NCBI RefSeq assembly: GCF_041379765.1
Contig: NZ_CP166919.1
Coordinates: 2,232,001 to 2,296,000 of the forward strand
Direction: 5' to 3'
Length of the DNA stretch: 64,000 nucleotides
DNA from: Thalassotalea sp. Sam97
GTDB lineage: Bacteria > Pseudomonadota > Gammaproteobacteria > Enterobacterales > Alteromonadaceae
The notes below the pieces were generated by a model. That model had not been told where the DNA came from. It saw nothing but the letters and a program-made list of their open reading frames with translations, and did no database searches. Shown here piece after piece: positions 1 through 8,499 of the stretch (its first letter is position 1; every line of letters begins with the position of its first letter). Both the position numbers and the translations under genes were made by a program.

Positions 1-1143
1 TTAAATCCACGCTACTTTGGCGATCCGGTTCGTATTGGTCAGATATTGATTAACTTAACGTCGAACGCCATTAAGTTCACTTCAGAAGGCAGTGTTACTG
101 TCAAAGTGGCGCCACGTGGTAATGAATTGCACTTCGCGGTAATTGATACCGGTATAGGCTTGAGTAAAACTCAGTTAAAACGTATTTTTAAGCCGTTTTC
201 ACAAGCAGACAACTCCATCACCCGCCGCTTTGGTGGCACCGGTTTGGGTTTAACCATTTGTCATAAGTTAGCCAACTTAATGGGTGGTCGCATCGAGGTT
301 GAATCAACCCTTAATCAGGGCAGTACATTCTCGTTGATTTTGCCTATTGAACAACCACTACCGTATGCGTTTCATATTCCAGAAAATATCCGCATTATCG
401 TATTTAGTGACAGTGCTCATCACCAACATGGTTTTCGTGAGCATTGCAAACACCATAACGTCAACTTGGTTATTTTACCCACTAACACGACGCAGTTTCC
501 TGACATCAGCAGTAACGATGTTTTAGTGATGGACCTGTGTGACCTTGACGAGCAACAAGTTAGCCACTTAAGTAAACGTTGCCAACAAACCATTGGCGAA
601 CAGGCCATCAAAGTGTTATTGCTGAGTAAAATGGGGCAAACAGAGGCCCGTAACACCTTCCATTTTGCCAAGCAACGTTACCAATTAACCTGGCCACTGA
701 CGTTTAAGCATGTAATAGAAGCATTAGAAGACGAACCTAAAGATGCGCAACAAAAGGCGCAGCTGAGTCAGTTTAGTGGCATCAAGGCCTTGATTGCCGA
801 AGATTTTGCCATTAACCAAATTGTTGCCAAAGGTTTATTAGAAAAGCTTGGCCTGACTGTTGATGTTGTCGATGACGGTAAACAAGCTGTCGATGCCATT
901 TTAAATCAACACTATCACATTGTGTTTATGGATGTTCATATGCCAGTTATGGATGGCCATCAAGCTACTCGTTTGATCCGAAAATTCAGCCAATATGATG
1001 ACTTACCCATTATCGCTTTAACGGCCGATGCGCAAAATGAGCATGTTGAAAAGTGTGCCGAGTCGGGCATGAATGACTTTGTTTCTAAACCGTTTATGCT
1101 AGCGGATATTGAAAAAATCATCCACAAACACTTGCACTATTAA
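1..1143 (+). CDS. Hybrid sensor histidine kinase/response regulator, 3' part
   Basis: The frame is open from base 1, so the gene starts upstream of the window; 380 codons are visible. The first part is the HATPase_c catalytic domain: an N-box (residues INLTSNAIKF), the G1 box DTGIGLS and the G2 box GGTGLGLTI. After a roughly 130-residue linker comes a C-terminal receiver domain beginning near IKALIAEDFAIN, with the phospho-acceptor Asp in FMDVHMPVMDG and the conserved Lys in VSKPF. The protein should autophosphorylate and pass phosphate to its own receiver. The linker could be a degenerate first receiver (it contains VLVMDLCD). The signal and sensor domains are outside the window. A terminator follows the stop immediately. 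Confidence 0.93.
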   Translation, partial: LNPRYFGDPVRIGQILINLTSNAIKFTSEGSVTVKVAPRGNELHFAVIDTGIGLSKTQLKRIFKPFSQADNSITRRFGGTGLGLTICHKLANLMGGRIEVESTLNQGSTFSLILPIEQPLPYAFHIPENIRIIVFSDSAHHQHGFREHCKHHNVNLVILPTNTTQFPDISSNDVLVMDLCDLDEQQVSHLSKRCQQTIGEQAIKVLLLSKMGQTEARNTFHFAKQRYQLTWPLTFKHVIEALEDEPKDAQQKAQLSQFSGIKALIAEDFAINQIVAKGLLEKLGLTVDVVDDGKQAVDAILNQHYHIVFMDVHMPVMDGHQATRLIRKFSQYDDLPIIALTADAQNEHVEKCAESGMNDFVSKPFMLADIEKIIHKHLHY

Positions 1144-1161
1144 TAGCAAAAAGTAATCGAA

Positions 1162-1197
1162 AAAGCCCTTGTTCAGTGCCGTGAACAAGGGCTTTCT
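1162..1197. terminator. Rho-independent terminator after the hybrid kinase
   Basis: A perfect 14-bp inverted repeat (1162-1175 with 1182-1195, 6-nt loop) begins with AAAGCCC and ends GGGCTTT, followed by a short T-rich stretch. It lies 20 bases after the kinase stop. The symmetrical A and T runs mean it could also serve minus-strand transcription, matching the decayed gene tail that ends at 1199. Confidence 0.85.
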
Positions 1198-1198
1198 A

Positions 1199-1294
1199 TT
1201 ACACCAGTTGGGCGTGTACTTTGTTATCAAGAGAGCCAGATAAACGTGTTAATAGCAACGCAAAAATCACAATCAAACCACCAATCCATGCGGA
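1199..1294 (-). pseudogene. Decayed C-terminal tail of a membrane protein
   Basis: On the minus strand 31 codons read as a hydrophobic helix (about GGLIVIFALLL) followed by a short polar tail and a stop placed right against the terminator at 1162-1197. An in-frame TGA lies directly upstream, and no start codon or ribosome-binding site is present. The position of the stop relative to the terminator suggests the last part of a deleted membrane-protein gene that once converged on the kinase. I cannot name the family. Chance hydrophobic coding is possible, so confidence is low. Confidence 0.3.
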
Positions 1295-1353
1295 TCAGGG
1301 CGTTTTTAACGTTTTTTAGTGAAAGACTTTCATTATGAACCGGTATCCGCGTC

Positions 1354-1378
1354 ATAAAAAAGCCAGCACAAGGCTGGC
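1354..1378 (-). terminator. Minus-strand intrinsic terminator with no assigned gene
   Basis: Read on the minus strand, GCCAGC (1378-1373), a 5-nt loop and GCTGGC (1367-1362) are followed by six T residues (1361-1356). No annotated minus-strand gene lies upstream of it up to 1557, so it may end a small RNA; see the findings. Confidence 0.6.
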
Positions 1379-1556
1379 ATAAGGGGCATCTATAACGTAT
1401 AGATTAAGAGTCATCAGAGGCTTACCATCTGATTTTCGAACAATCTATGCGAGTGGTGAGCATAAACTATCCGACAAGGGGCATAGTACATGCTCAACAT
1501 GACAGTTTTATGATATAAATATGACACAATGATTTCAGTCTATAGAATAACAAAGT

Positions 1557-1979
1557 ATGTGTGTGTCCTCGTCTTATAAACATTTTAAGAAATTTACGCG
1601 CGCTGTGCGCACTATTGGCGCGGTAATAGGTTTATTTGTTTATACCTTTATCAGCTTTGGTTGCACCAGCGTGCCAGCCGTTAACACCAACCTCGATAAA
1701 GAGAATTTTCACGACTACTTTTCTGTCAGTCAGGTCACTGTATACCAAAAACATACTCTGCCGACATCAGCCACATACATCGGATTAGTTGAAGGCAACA
1801 GCTGTAAGCTCAACAGTAATGACAAACCGGCTAACGACAGTGACGCCCGTACCGTGGCCCGAGCACAAGCAGCCAAACTGGGTGCACAAGGGGTGGTGTT
1901 TAGTGCATGCACTGAGGTAGCTGACAATCAATGTTTGCAGATGAAAGTCTGCTACGCGCAAGCATATCGCATTAAATAG
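1557..1979 (+). CDS. rcsF: RcsF-like outer-membrane stress-sensing lipoprotein
   Basis: The 140-residue protein has a long basic N-terminus, a hydrophobic segment (residues about 20-35) and a lipobox-like end SFGC, with Cys36 as the probable lipidation site; the box is imperfect because Phe precedes Gly. The C-terminal half matches RcsF: YIGLVEGNSC near 74-83, ARAQAAKLGAQGVVF, and four cysteines (83, 118, 126, 132), the number forming the two crossed disulfides of E. coli RcsF. E. coli RcsF is a lipoprotein that signals envelope stress to the Rcs phosphorelay. Its neighbour trmO and then proS reproduce the E. coli order. No clear Shine-Dalgarno precedes the start. Whether a full Rcs relay exists here cannot be told. 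Confidence 0.8.
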   Translation: MCVSSSYKHFKKFTRAVRTIGAVIGLFVYTFISFGCTSVPAVNTNLDKENFHDYFSVSQVTVYQKHTLPTSATYIGLVEGNSCKLNSNDKPANDSDARTVARAQAAKLGAQGVVFSACTEVADNQCLQMKVCYAQAYRIK

Positions 1980-2004
1980 CGAACAAATGAGGTAGCGTCA
2001 CTCT

Positions 2005-2724
2005 ATGAGCCATGATTTATCCATTAACGTCGACATCATCGGCAAGGTCCATTCCCCCTATAAACAAAAGTTTGCTATCCCTCGTCAACCCAATTTAGTC
2101 AGTGCCGCAGAAGGCTCTATTGAATTATTACTTGATTGCCAACAACACGAGTTAGTGCGCGACCTTGAACAGCACAGCCACCTCTGGGTACTGTTTATCT
2201 TTCACGGTACCATGGCGCATGGCTGGAAACCCTTAGTTAAAGCACCACGATTAGGCGGTAATAAAAAAACCGGGGTCCTTGCAACGCGATCGACATTTCG
2301 CCCGAACCCGATTGGTATGTCGGTGGTTAAGCTAGAAGGGATCAGTAAAGTCAATGGCAATATATGTATTCGCATTAGCGGCCTTGATTTACTTGATGGC
2401 ACACCAGTGATTGATATTAAACCGTATATCCCCTACTCTGACAGCGTACCACACGCTCAATCAGACATGGCCCCTGCCCCACAGAGTAGCCCGATGACGA
2501 TTACGTTTAGTGATAAAGCCAAACAACAATTGGCCTCCTTGGGTGAACAGTATGGGCATTTAGCGTTATTTATCGAGCAAGTTTTACAACAAGATCCACG
2601 TCCTGCCTATAAAAAACAAGATGATACACTGCAAGAATATGGCATGAGTTTGTACGATTTAAATATCCGCTGGCAAATCAGTAGCCAACAAACCTTGGTC
2701 ATTGATATCGAGCCACACACTTAA
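2005..2724 (+). CDS. trmO: tRNA (adenine(37)-N6)-methyltransferase TrmO
   Basis: The 239-residue length is normal for TrmO (formerly YaeB/TsaA), which uses S-adenosylmethionine to methylate N6 of t6A37 in tRNA-Thr(GGU). Visible family motifs are RSTFRPNPIGMS (residues 95-106), SGLDLLDGTPV (126-135) and DIKPYIPYSD (137-146). The gene follows rcsF by 25 bases and probably shares its transcript, with proS 550 bases further on as in E. coli. Confidence 0.93.
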   Translation: MSHDLSINVDIIGKVHSPYKQKFAIPRQPNLVSAAEGSIELLLDCQQHELVRDLEQHSHLWVLFIFHGTMAHGWKPLVKAPRLGGNKKTGVLATRSTFRPNPIGMSVVKLEGISKVNGNICIRISGLDLLDGTPVIDIKPYIPYSDSVPHAQSDMAPAPQSSPMTITFSDKAKQQLASLGEQYGHLALFIEQVLQQDPRPAYKKQDDTLQEYGMSLYDLNIRWQISSQQTLVIDIEPHT

Positions 2725-2922
2725 GCGTCAAAATTCTCGCTGTTCAGTGCCACAACGCAGACATTTTCAGCGCTATGCGACTCACGTGCTTGTCCGGAAG
2801 AATTCGTGACACAAATTTGAAACAATGACAGAACGGGCGTATTATTGTACACACATTAACCACCAGTATTCATTGGTCATCGGTTAACGTTTCTCGTTTT
2901 CAACGACATTGCAGGTTAAGTT

Positions 2923-3141
2923 ATGATTCGCAAAGGTTCCAGCGTCAACACGTTTCAGGATGAGCCAGGTGATTCAACGGACGATGCTATAGATAAAGTA
3001 GAGTATGATTTATATAAACCCTACGGGACTGTGCCTTGTCCAAGAGCATCAACCTACAATGATAGATGGTGGCTTAATGGCAACCGTCGCCGTCATAAAC
3101 GGGTTGCAATAAAACGCAGTATTTTTCGTCGACGAAAATGA
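2923..3141 (+). CDS. Small basic protein of unknown function
   Basis: This 72-codon frame lies between trmO and proS, has a GCAGG-like ribosome-binding site about 8 bases before ATG, and fills a gap otherwise without genes. The protein is acidic in its first third and very basic at the end, where Arg and Lys cluster (RRRHKR and RRRK). It has one Cys and no membrane segment. I do not recognise it. An Arg-rich tail is compatible with nucleic-acid or membrane binding, but that is speculation, and a fortuitous frame remains possible. Confidence 0.45.
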   Translation: MIRKGSSVNTFQDEPGDSTDDAIDKVEYDLYKPYGTVPCPRASTYNDRWWLNGNRRRHKRVAIKRSIFRRRK

Positions 3142-3270
3142 TAACCTGCACACCACCAATTAATAATTTTTAGCAAAAACTCACCGTCTAGTCATTTGTT
3201 TATACTCGCACTGCTGTTAGAATAGCGCTAATTTTATTGATATTAATTACAGTAACGGAATTGCATCGTA

Positions 3271-4986
3271 ATGCGTACTAGCCAATATTTACTTTCGACC
3301 CTTAAAGAAACGCCGGCCAATGCCGAAGTGATCTCTCACCAATACATGTTGCGTGCCGGTTTGATCCGCGCGGTAGCATCGGGTATGTACACATGGTTGC
3401 CGACCGGTCTAAAAGTATTGAAAAAGGTCGAAAACATTGTACGTGAAGAAATGAATCGCGCTGGTGCTATCGAAACCTTAATGCCAATGGTTCAACCTGC
3501 CGACTTATGGCAAGAGTCAGGCCGTTGGGAAGATTACGGCCCAGAGCTACTGCGCCTAAAAGACCGTCATCAACGTGACTTTGTATTAGGGCCCACGCAC
3601 GAAGAAGTGATCACTAAGCTTATTAGCTATGAAATGAGCTCATACAAGCAACTACCAATTAACTTGTATCAAATTCAAACCAAATTCCGTGACGAAATTC
3701 GCCCTCGATTTGGGGTGATGCGTGGTCGTGAATTCTTAATGAAAGACGCCTACTCATTCCACATGTCACAAGAGTGTCTGCAAAACACCTATGATGCGAT
3801 GCATGCAGCGTACTGTCGCATATTTGAGCGCCTTGGTTTAGATTTTCGTCCAGTAATTGCCGATACGGGCTCTATTGGTGGTGATGCATCACACGAGTTC
3901 CACGTACTAGCCGACTCTGGTGAAGACGATATCGCTTTTAGTACCGAAAGCGACTACGCGGCAAATATTGAAAAAGCCGAAGCATTAGCACCACAAGGTG
4001 ACCGTCCAGCCGCAACGCTAGCGTTAAACAAAGTAGCGACGCCAAATGTGCACAGCATTGAAGAAGTTGTCGCGTTCTTTAACACCAGCGCCGATAAAGT
4101 AGCAAAAACATTATTGGTGTTAGGCGAGCACGAAGAAGGTGAAACCGCACCTATCGTCGCCTTGGTACTACGTGGCGATCATGAACTGAACGAAATCAAA
4201 GCGGAAAATTTAGCCGGTGTTGCTACGCCACTAACCATGGCAACTGACGAGCAAATTCAAGCGGCGGCAAGCTGTGACGCAGGCTCTATTGGCCCAGTTG
4301 GTTTAAATATTAAAGTATACGTTGACCGCAGCGCAGCGCATTTAGCCGACTTTATCTGTGGTGCAAACGAAACAGGCTTCCACTACACGGGTGCAAACTT
4401 CGACCGTGATATTAGCGATTACGACGTGGCCGATATTCGCAATGTGGTGGCTGGCGATCCAAGCCCATGTGGTAAAGGTCAGATTGAGATCAAGCGCGGT
4501 ATTGAAGTGGGTCACATTTTCCAACTAGGCGATAAATACGCTCAGGCGATGAACGCCGCGGTACTTAACGAGCAAGGTAAAAACCAAACCTTGACCATGG
4601 GTTGTTACGGTATTGGTGTATCACGTATTGTTGCGGCAGCTATCGAGCAAAACCACGACGAAAACGGTATCATCTGGCCAGAAGCGATCGCGCCGTTTAA
4701 AGTCGCGATCATCCCAATGAACATGCACAAATCAGCACGCGTTCAGCAAACCGCTGAAGCCTTATATGCCGAGCTAACAGCGGCAGGCGTTGAAGTATTA
4801 TTCGACGATCGTAAAGAGCGTCCAGGTGTGATGTTCAAAGACATGGAATTAGTGGGTGTGCCACATTCTATCGTTGTAGGTGAGCGCAACTTAGACGCCG
4901 AAGAAGTGGAATACAAAAACCGCATCACTGGCGAAAAATCTATGTTGAAAATTGCCGATGTGGTTGATTTTATTAACAACAAATAG
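3271..4986 (+). CDS. proS: Prolyl-tRNA synthetase
   Basis: The 571-residue protein matches the bacterial-type ProS, a class II synthetase that charges tRNA-Pro. Motif 2 is seen around residues 140-165 (FRDEIRPRFGVMRGREF), and motif 3 near 447-455 (GCYGIGVSR). Between them lies the roughly 180-residue editing domain that hydrolyses mischarged Ala-tRNA-Pro. The C-terminal anticodon-binding domain contains LFDDRKERPGVMFKDMELVG. The start MRTSQYLLST is the usual one for the family. A terminator follows at 5023. Confidence 0.98.
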   Translation: MRTSQYLLSTLKETPANAEVISHQYMLRAGLIRAVASGMYTWLPTGLKVLKKVENIVREEMNRAGAIETLMPMVQPADLWQESGRWEDYGPELLRLKDRHQRDFVLGPTHEEVITKLISYEMSSYKQLPINLYQIQTKFRDEIRPRFGVMRGREFLMKDAYSFHMSQECLQNTYDAMHAAYCRIFERLGLDFRPVIADTGSIGGDASHEFHVLADSGEDDIAFSTESDYAANIEKAEALAPQGDRPAATLALNKVATPNVHSIEEVVAFFNTSADKVAKTLLVLGEHEEGETAPIVALVLRGDHELNEIKAENLAGVATPLTMATDEQIQAAASCDAGSIGPVGLNIKVYVDRSAAHLADFICGANETGFHYTGANFDRDISDYDVADIRNVVAGDPSPCGKGQIEIKRGIEVGHIFQLGDKYAQAMNAAVLNEQGKNQTLTMGCYGIGVSRIVAAAIEQNHDENGIIWPEAIAPFKVAIIPMNMHKSARVQQTAEALYAELTAAGVEVLFDDRKERPGVMFKDMELVGVPHSIVVGERNLDAEEVEYKNRITGEKSMLKIADVVDFINNK

Positions 4987-5022
4987 CATGAACTGAGCAG
5001 TACAATACTGCCGAGAATATAC

Positions 5023-5070
5023 AAACAGCGCCTATTACTTGCATATTGAGTGATAGTGCGCTGTTTTTTT
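5023..5070 (+). terminator. proS terminator
   Basis: AAACAGCGC (5023-5031) pairs with GCGCTGTTT (5058-5066) across a 26-nt loop and is followed by a run of T. It lies 37 bases after the proS stop and before the convergent acetyltransferase gene. Confidence 0.7.
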
Positions 5071-5086
5071 ATGTTTGTATCTATGA

Positions 5087-5521
5087 CTAATCGTTCAGGT
5101 TGGTCATGGAAAAATGATGACTGGCAATGTTAAAACGATTGCTTAAATAAAACCGATGCGCAGCAAATTTTTGCACGCCTGAATCCAAGTGTAACTGCTG
5201 ACAGCCAAGCTCTTTACCATGCGCTTTGAGCCAATCAATGAGCAAGGTGCCGACACCTTGACTGCGATGCGCTTCATTGGTCACTAAGTCATCGACGTAA
5301 ATATGCTTTCCCCACGCCAGCTTTTGTGCCACCACAAAGCCTGCAACACCTAAGATGTCTTCGCCTGAGTTCACATAGGCGATTTGATAGCCCATCGTTT
5401 GCTGTTTTTGAATCTGTGCAACCAATTCATCGCAACGGTACTGCGGACGAAGTTGCTGTAAAACCTTAGCAATCGCCGGCAGTTCAGTTGTCGCATCGGC
5501 TTTTAATAATACAACGTTCAT
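5087..5521 (-). CDS. GNAT-family N-acetyltransferase
   Basis: The 144-residue protein has the compact GNAT fold signature: a beta-4 strand ending in DDLVTNEAHR and the acetyl-CoA loop RSQGVGTLLIDWL (Q/RxxGxG/A type), followed by an LHLDSGVQKFAAHRFYLSNRF segment split around the usual C-terminal Asn/Tyr motif. Such single-domain enzymes acetylate small amines or protein N-termini; the substrate cannot be read from sequence. It is convergent with proS and not obviously in an operon. Confidence 0.88.
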   Translation of the reverse strand: MNVVLLKADATTELPAIAKVLQQLRPQYRCDELVAQIQKQQTMGYQIAYVNSGEDILGVAGFVVAQKLAWGKHIYVDDLVTNEAHRSQGVGTLLIDWLKAHGKELGCQQLHLDSGVQKFAAHRFYLSNRFNIASHHFSMTNLND

Positions 5522-5565
5522 TTAAATACCTCTTATTTAACACACAGAATAAACCACTAAACTAC

Positions 5566-5597
5566 CACAACCATGGGACGACCTCATTACTGTTATT
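5566..5597. repeat. Left copy of a 32-bp imperfect direct repeat
   Basis: Bases 5566-5597 match 6897-6928 at 27 of 32 positions by direct comparison, with blocks CACAACCATG and CGACCTCATT exact in both. The two copies flank the secreted hydrolase-like gene in the same orientation, 1331 bp apart. Confidence 0.65.
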
Positions 5598-5783
5598 AAC
5601 CTCTCGACGTAATTGATGTACTTAAAAAATCGGAGAGCTTTCTAAACTCGATGCCATATCTTGATATTTACCACAACTAAACGCATGATATGATATAGAT
5701 GGGTTTGAGCCAGATTTTGTCATAAAATCAAGAAGTTGGTCATGACATATTGCAAATAAAGGTAAGTAGGATCGAAATTTACA

Positions 5784-6890
5784 ATGAAAATGACAGCAAT
5801 TTGGCTATTAACAGGCATTCTGGCAAACGTTTTTTTGGTGCAAGTAAAAGCGGACACGACAACCAATTTGCAAACACCTTGGGGGCCACCGGTAACCGTA
5901 AAACCGTTTGAGAGACCGCTAAAGCCCAATCAAGTTTATCGGGTACCAGCCAATCCGAATGCGGGTTTTTTCTTTCCCTATTTTTTTTCAGTTCCTGCTG
6001 AGTTCAAATCTGATTTACCTATCCTCGTAAATCCCAATAACGATGGAAAAGTTGGCGTTTCTCAAGCGCAACGAGAGTATTTTGCCAGCATTTTAAACGA
6101 ACAAATGGCCTATATATTTGGACGGACGCTTGGTGTGGTGACATTTTCACCTTCATTCCCACGACCCAAACTCGATAATTCAATTGGCAATCTGTATATT
6201 CATGCACTTAGCCGAGAGGCCATATTGACAAAACAGCCACAGCTGCAGCGCGTTGATCAGCAATTACTCTCCATGCACATGGATCTTAGACAACGCTTGT
6301 CTTCTATCGGCAAAAATACCAGCAACACTTTACTACTCTATGGGTTCTCTGCTGCCGCTGATTTTGTCACAAGGTTTGCCACCATACACCCAACTAAGGT
6401 AAAAGCGGTTGTCGCTGGCGGCTTAGGCGGTCTGCCGATATTACCTGTTTCCCAATTAGACGGGCAACAATTAACATACCCTGTCGGTATTGATGATTTT
6501 CTTGAAATTTTTGGACGACCATTTGAACAAGAAAATTTTTCAGCGATTCCGATGCTCTTCGTGCAAGGGGACGATGATGAAAATGATTCTGTCCCAGAAG
6601 GTATTGAAATGCAAAGTAGAGAGAATTTTCGCTCCGATTCTTATAGCTTTGACCAATCTCTGTGGATTAACGAATATTTTGGTACGCTACCCATCAACCG
6701 ATTAGCGCGTGTTCGTGATGTTTACCAATCTGTTTCACCTGTCGATTTTGCTTACGCATCTATCGCCAATGAAAAACACACTGATAAACAAATCAAGCCT
6801 AAAGCCATTGCCTTCTTTAAATGCGTTTTATCTGCAGACACCTTATGCGCCGATAAAATAAAAGCAAGCATCGAACGAACACAGCCATAA
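5784..6890 (+). CDS. Secreted alpha/beta-hydrolase-like protein, unknown function
   Basis: The 368-residue protein begins with a typical signal peptide (residues 1-23, cleavage probably after VKA). Further on, LLLYGFSAAADFVTRF resembles a nucleophile elbow (G-F-S-A-A) with Ser at about residue 190. It is followed by KVKAVVAGGLGG, a second feature of depolymerase-like alpha/beta hydrolases, and MLFVQGDDDEND could carry the acid. One C-terminal Cys pair (CVLSADTLC) may form a disulfide. The family and substrate are not recognised. The segment is AT-richer than its neighbours and is bracketed by direct repeats, suggesting acquisition or duplication. Confidence 0.75.
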   Translation: MKMTAIWLLTGILANVFLVQVKADTTTNLQTPWGPPVTVKPFERPLKPNQVYRVPANPNAGFFFPYFFSVPAEFKSDLPILVNPNNDGKVGVSQAQREYFASILNEQMAYIFGRTLGVVTFSPSFPRPKLDNSIGNLYIHALSREAILTKQPQLQRVDQQLLSMHMDLRQRLSSIGKNTSNTLLLYGFSAAADFVTRFATIHPTKVKAVVAGGLGGLPILPVSQLDGQQLTYPVGIDDFLEIFGRPFEQENFSAIPMLFVQGDDDENDSVPEGIEMQSRENFRSDSYSFDQSLWINEYFGTLPINRLARVRDVYQSVSPVDFAYASIANEKHTDKQIKPKAIAFFKCVLSADTLCADKIKASIERTQP

Positions 6891-6896
6891 AAATAT

Positions 6897-6928
6897 CACA
6901 ACCATGAGTCGACCTCATTGCTTTTGTT
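6897..6928. repeat. Right copy of the 32-bp imperfect direct repeat
   Basis: This is the partner of 5566-5597, starting 6 bases after the stop of the hydrolase-like gene. Five substitutions separate the copies and similarity fades beyond the ends. Confidence 0.65.
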
Positions 6929-6994
6929 GTTCTCTGCACACCCGATGATGATTGTGAGTATTTGAGGGGCCGAATTGTGCCATAAGCAGACATA

Positions 6995-7144
6995 CTAATA
7001 GCCGTATTTCTTTGGTTCTTTTAATATTGCAGTAACAGTATTTTTCGCTGCTTCTCTTGTTAAATCGCACTGTTCTAATACTTTTATTGCAGCTTCAATA
7101 TTGTTTTGGCTAATCGCTAAATCAAAGTCATCAATTTTGTTCAT
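6995..7144 (-). CDS. Small conserved protein, unknown function
   Basis: The preferred start at 7144 gives a 49-residue protein, because GAAAGG lies about 9 bases upstream of that ATG; the frame extends to another ATG at 7189 with a poorer site. The protein looks entirely helical, with an amphipathic repeat (EAAIKVLEQCDLTREAAKNTV) split around one Cys and a terminal KEPKKYGY. I recall short gammaproteobacterial proteins of this shape ending in a similar KYGY, but I cannot give a function. It is adjacent to another small minus-strand gene. Confidence 0.6.
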   Translation of the reverse strand: MNKIDDFDLAISQNNIEAAIKVLEQCDLTREAAKNTVTAILKEPKKYGY

Positions 7145-7221
7145 GACAACTAGCCTTTCATTTATAGTCATTCCATTTAAGTTAGTCATAAGGTTTGCCT
7201 TGTCCGTGCTATTAGCAGAAA

Positions 7222-7518
7222 TTACATCGCGTATAAAAAGCTTACCAGCATTATTGTAAATGGAGTTGAGACAATAACTTTAAATGCAAGGCTATGTTTG
7301 CGCCAACTTTTCACTAATACCACTAAAAATGGAATCCATATGAAGAAAGAGTATGCACACATTATCCCCACAACGATTAAACCTTCATGGCTTCGCGGGT
7401 TGCCCGTATCTAGAGAGGTTATAATTCCAGTGATGCAAAAATAAGTTGGGAATAAAAGAACAACAGCTAACAATATCAGCCATATTTTTGAACTTAACTT
7501 AGAATCCGATTCTTTCAA
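7222..7518 (-). CDS. Small integral membrane protein, unknown function
   Basis: The 98-residue protein starts with TTG preceded by a good AAGGA site 7 bases away. It has three predicted membrane helices (about residues 12-33, 46-69 and 79-97) and a short Ser/Lys-rich cytoplasmic start. No family is recognised. It lies upstream of the 49-residue protein on the same strand and the two may be cotranscribed. Confidence 0.6.
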   Translation of the reverse strand: MKESDSKLSSKIWLILLAVVLLFPTYFCITGIITSLDTGNPRSHEGLIVVGIMCAYSFFIWIPFLVVLVKSWRKHSLAFKVIVSTPFTIMLVSFLYAM

Positions 7519-7982
7519 TGAGCTAATCCTTTAAGTTTTTATTTCCGCTTATCGCTCAAAGCAGATGCCTGTGCCTACCATGTAACTTAATGATAAATGG
7601 TTGAAAGTCAAACTAGCTCCCCTAAATAACAATTAGCGCTAATGAATACCAAGTAGCACTTGCCAGTAAGTTTTTAATTCGTTCAAACACCAAACTCTAC
7701 TTATTGTGCTAACGCATGGTCATCAGCTTGATTATTTATGCCATTAAGTATTTGATTTAAATTACGTTAATCTCATAAAAAACACAAATTCGTGATATTG
7801 CGTCAGGACGCCTTATCACGGCGTATTGCCTCCCGATAACAAGGTAACCTGCAATAGCGTCTTAGCGACTTCACCCTATCACCAATAAGCGGTATCATAG
7901 CCAAGTTTCAATACATGAATAGAGGCCTGTCGTTACTATGCGAAGTGCAAGATAACGACAAGCAAACGAATAAGGAATAAAC
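7519..7982. other. Intergenic region without a recognisable gene
   Basis: About 460 bases of AT-rich sequence between a minus-strand and a plus-strand gene must hold two divergent promoters. A small hairpin (ACGCC at 7808 with GGCGT near 7819) is visible. No coding frame with plausible composition and no RNA gene is seen. Confidence 0.5.
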
Positions 7983-8339
7983 ATGTTAAAAAAGTTACCA
8001 GAATTAATTGCTGAAGCACGACTACACGTACAATGCCTAAGCGCTGCAGAAGCGGTACAAAAACGCCAAGGCATGGATAGCGTGTTAATTGATGTTCGCG
8101 AGCCAGGCGAATACGCTGAAAAAGCAGCAAACGGCGCTATCAATATTCCGTGTGGTGTACTTGAACCGAAAATGCTCGAGCTTTACCCTGATGCTGAAAA
8201 AGCGATCTTCATCCACTGTGCTTCAGGTGGCCGTGCGACATTAGCAGCTGAGCAATTGCAGCGTTTGGGTTACAACAACGTGTGGGCGATTACCTGTAAA
8301 GTAGACGACGTCATTACTGCTCATCAAGATCTGACTTAA
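7983..8339 (+). CDS. Single-domain rhodanese-like protein
   Basis: The 118-residue protein carries one rhodanese domain: the CH2A-like VLIDVREPGEYAEKAANGAINIPCG and the active-site loop IHCASGGRA, whose Cys would hold a persulfide in sulfur transfer. It has an AAGGAA ribosome-binding site before ATG. The linker before the domain (MLKKLPELIAEARLHVQCLS, split here) resembles small sulfurtransferases of marine gammaproteobacteria. The sulfur acceptor is unknown. Confidence 0.9.
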   Translation: MLKKLPELIAEARLHVQCLSAAEAVQKRQGMDSVLIDVREPGEYAEKAANGAINIPCGVLEPKMLELYPDAEKAIFIHCASGGRATLAAEQLQRLGYNNVWAITCKVDDVITAHQDLT

Positions 8340-8358
8340 TGATTTAGCGTCACATTGA

Positions 8359-8421
8359 TAACGGTGCCATGATTGCTATGGTGAATAACCGCTTATCGCA
8401 ATCAATGCAAAGGCACCGTTA
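8359..8421. other. Long-range inverted repeat between rhodanese and cupin genes
   Basis: TAACGGTGCC (8359-8368) pairs with GGCACCGTTA (8412-8421), and inside it GATTGC (8371-8376) pairs with GCAATC (8398-8403). No T tract follows, so it is not a clear terminator. It may be a structured 5' leader of the cupin gene. Confidence 0.4.
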
Positions 8422-8499
8422 CTAACAAACGCTAAACTATTTAGTCACTAACGCCGTATAGGTAGCGTTATTCCAACTCCTAACACCCAAGAGTCGTCA

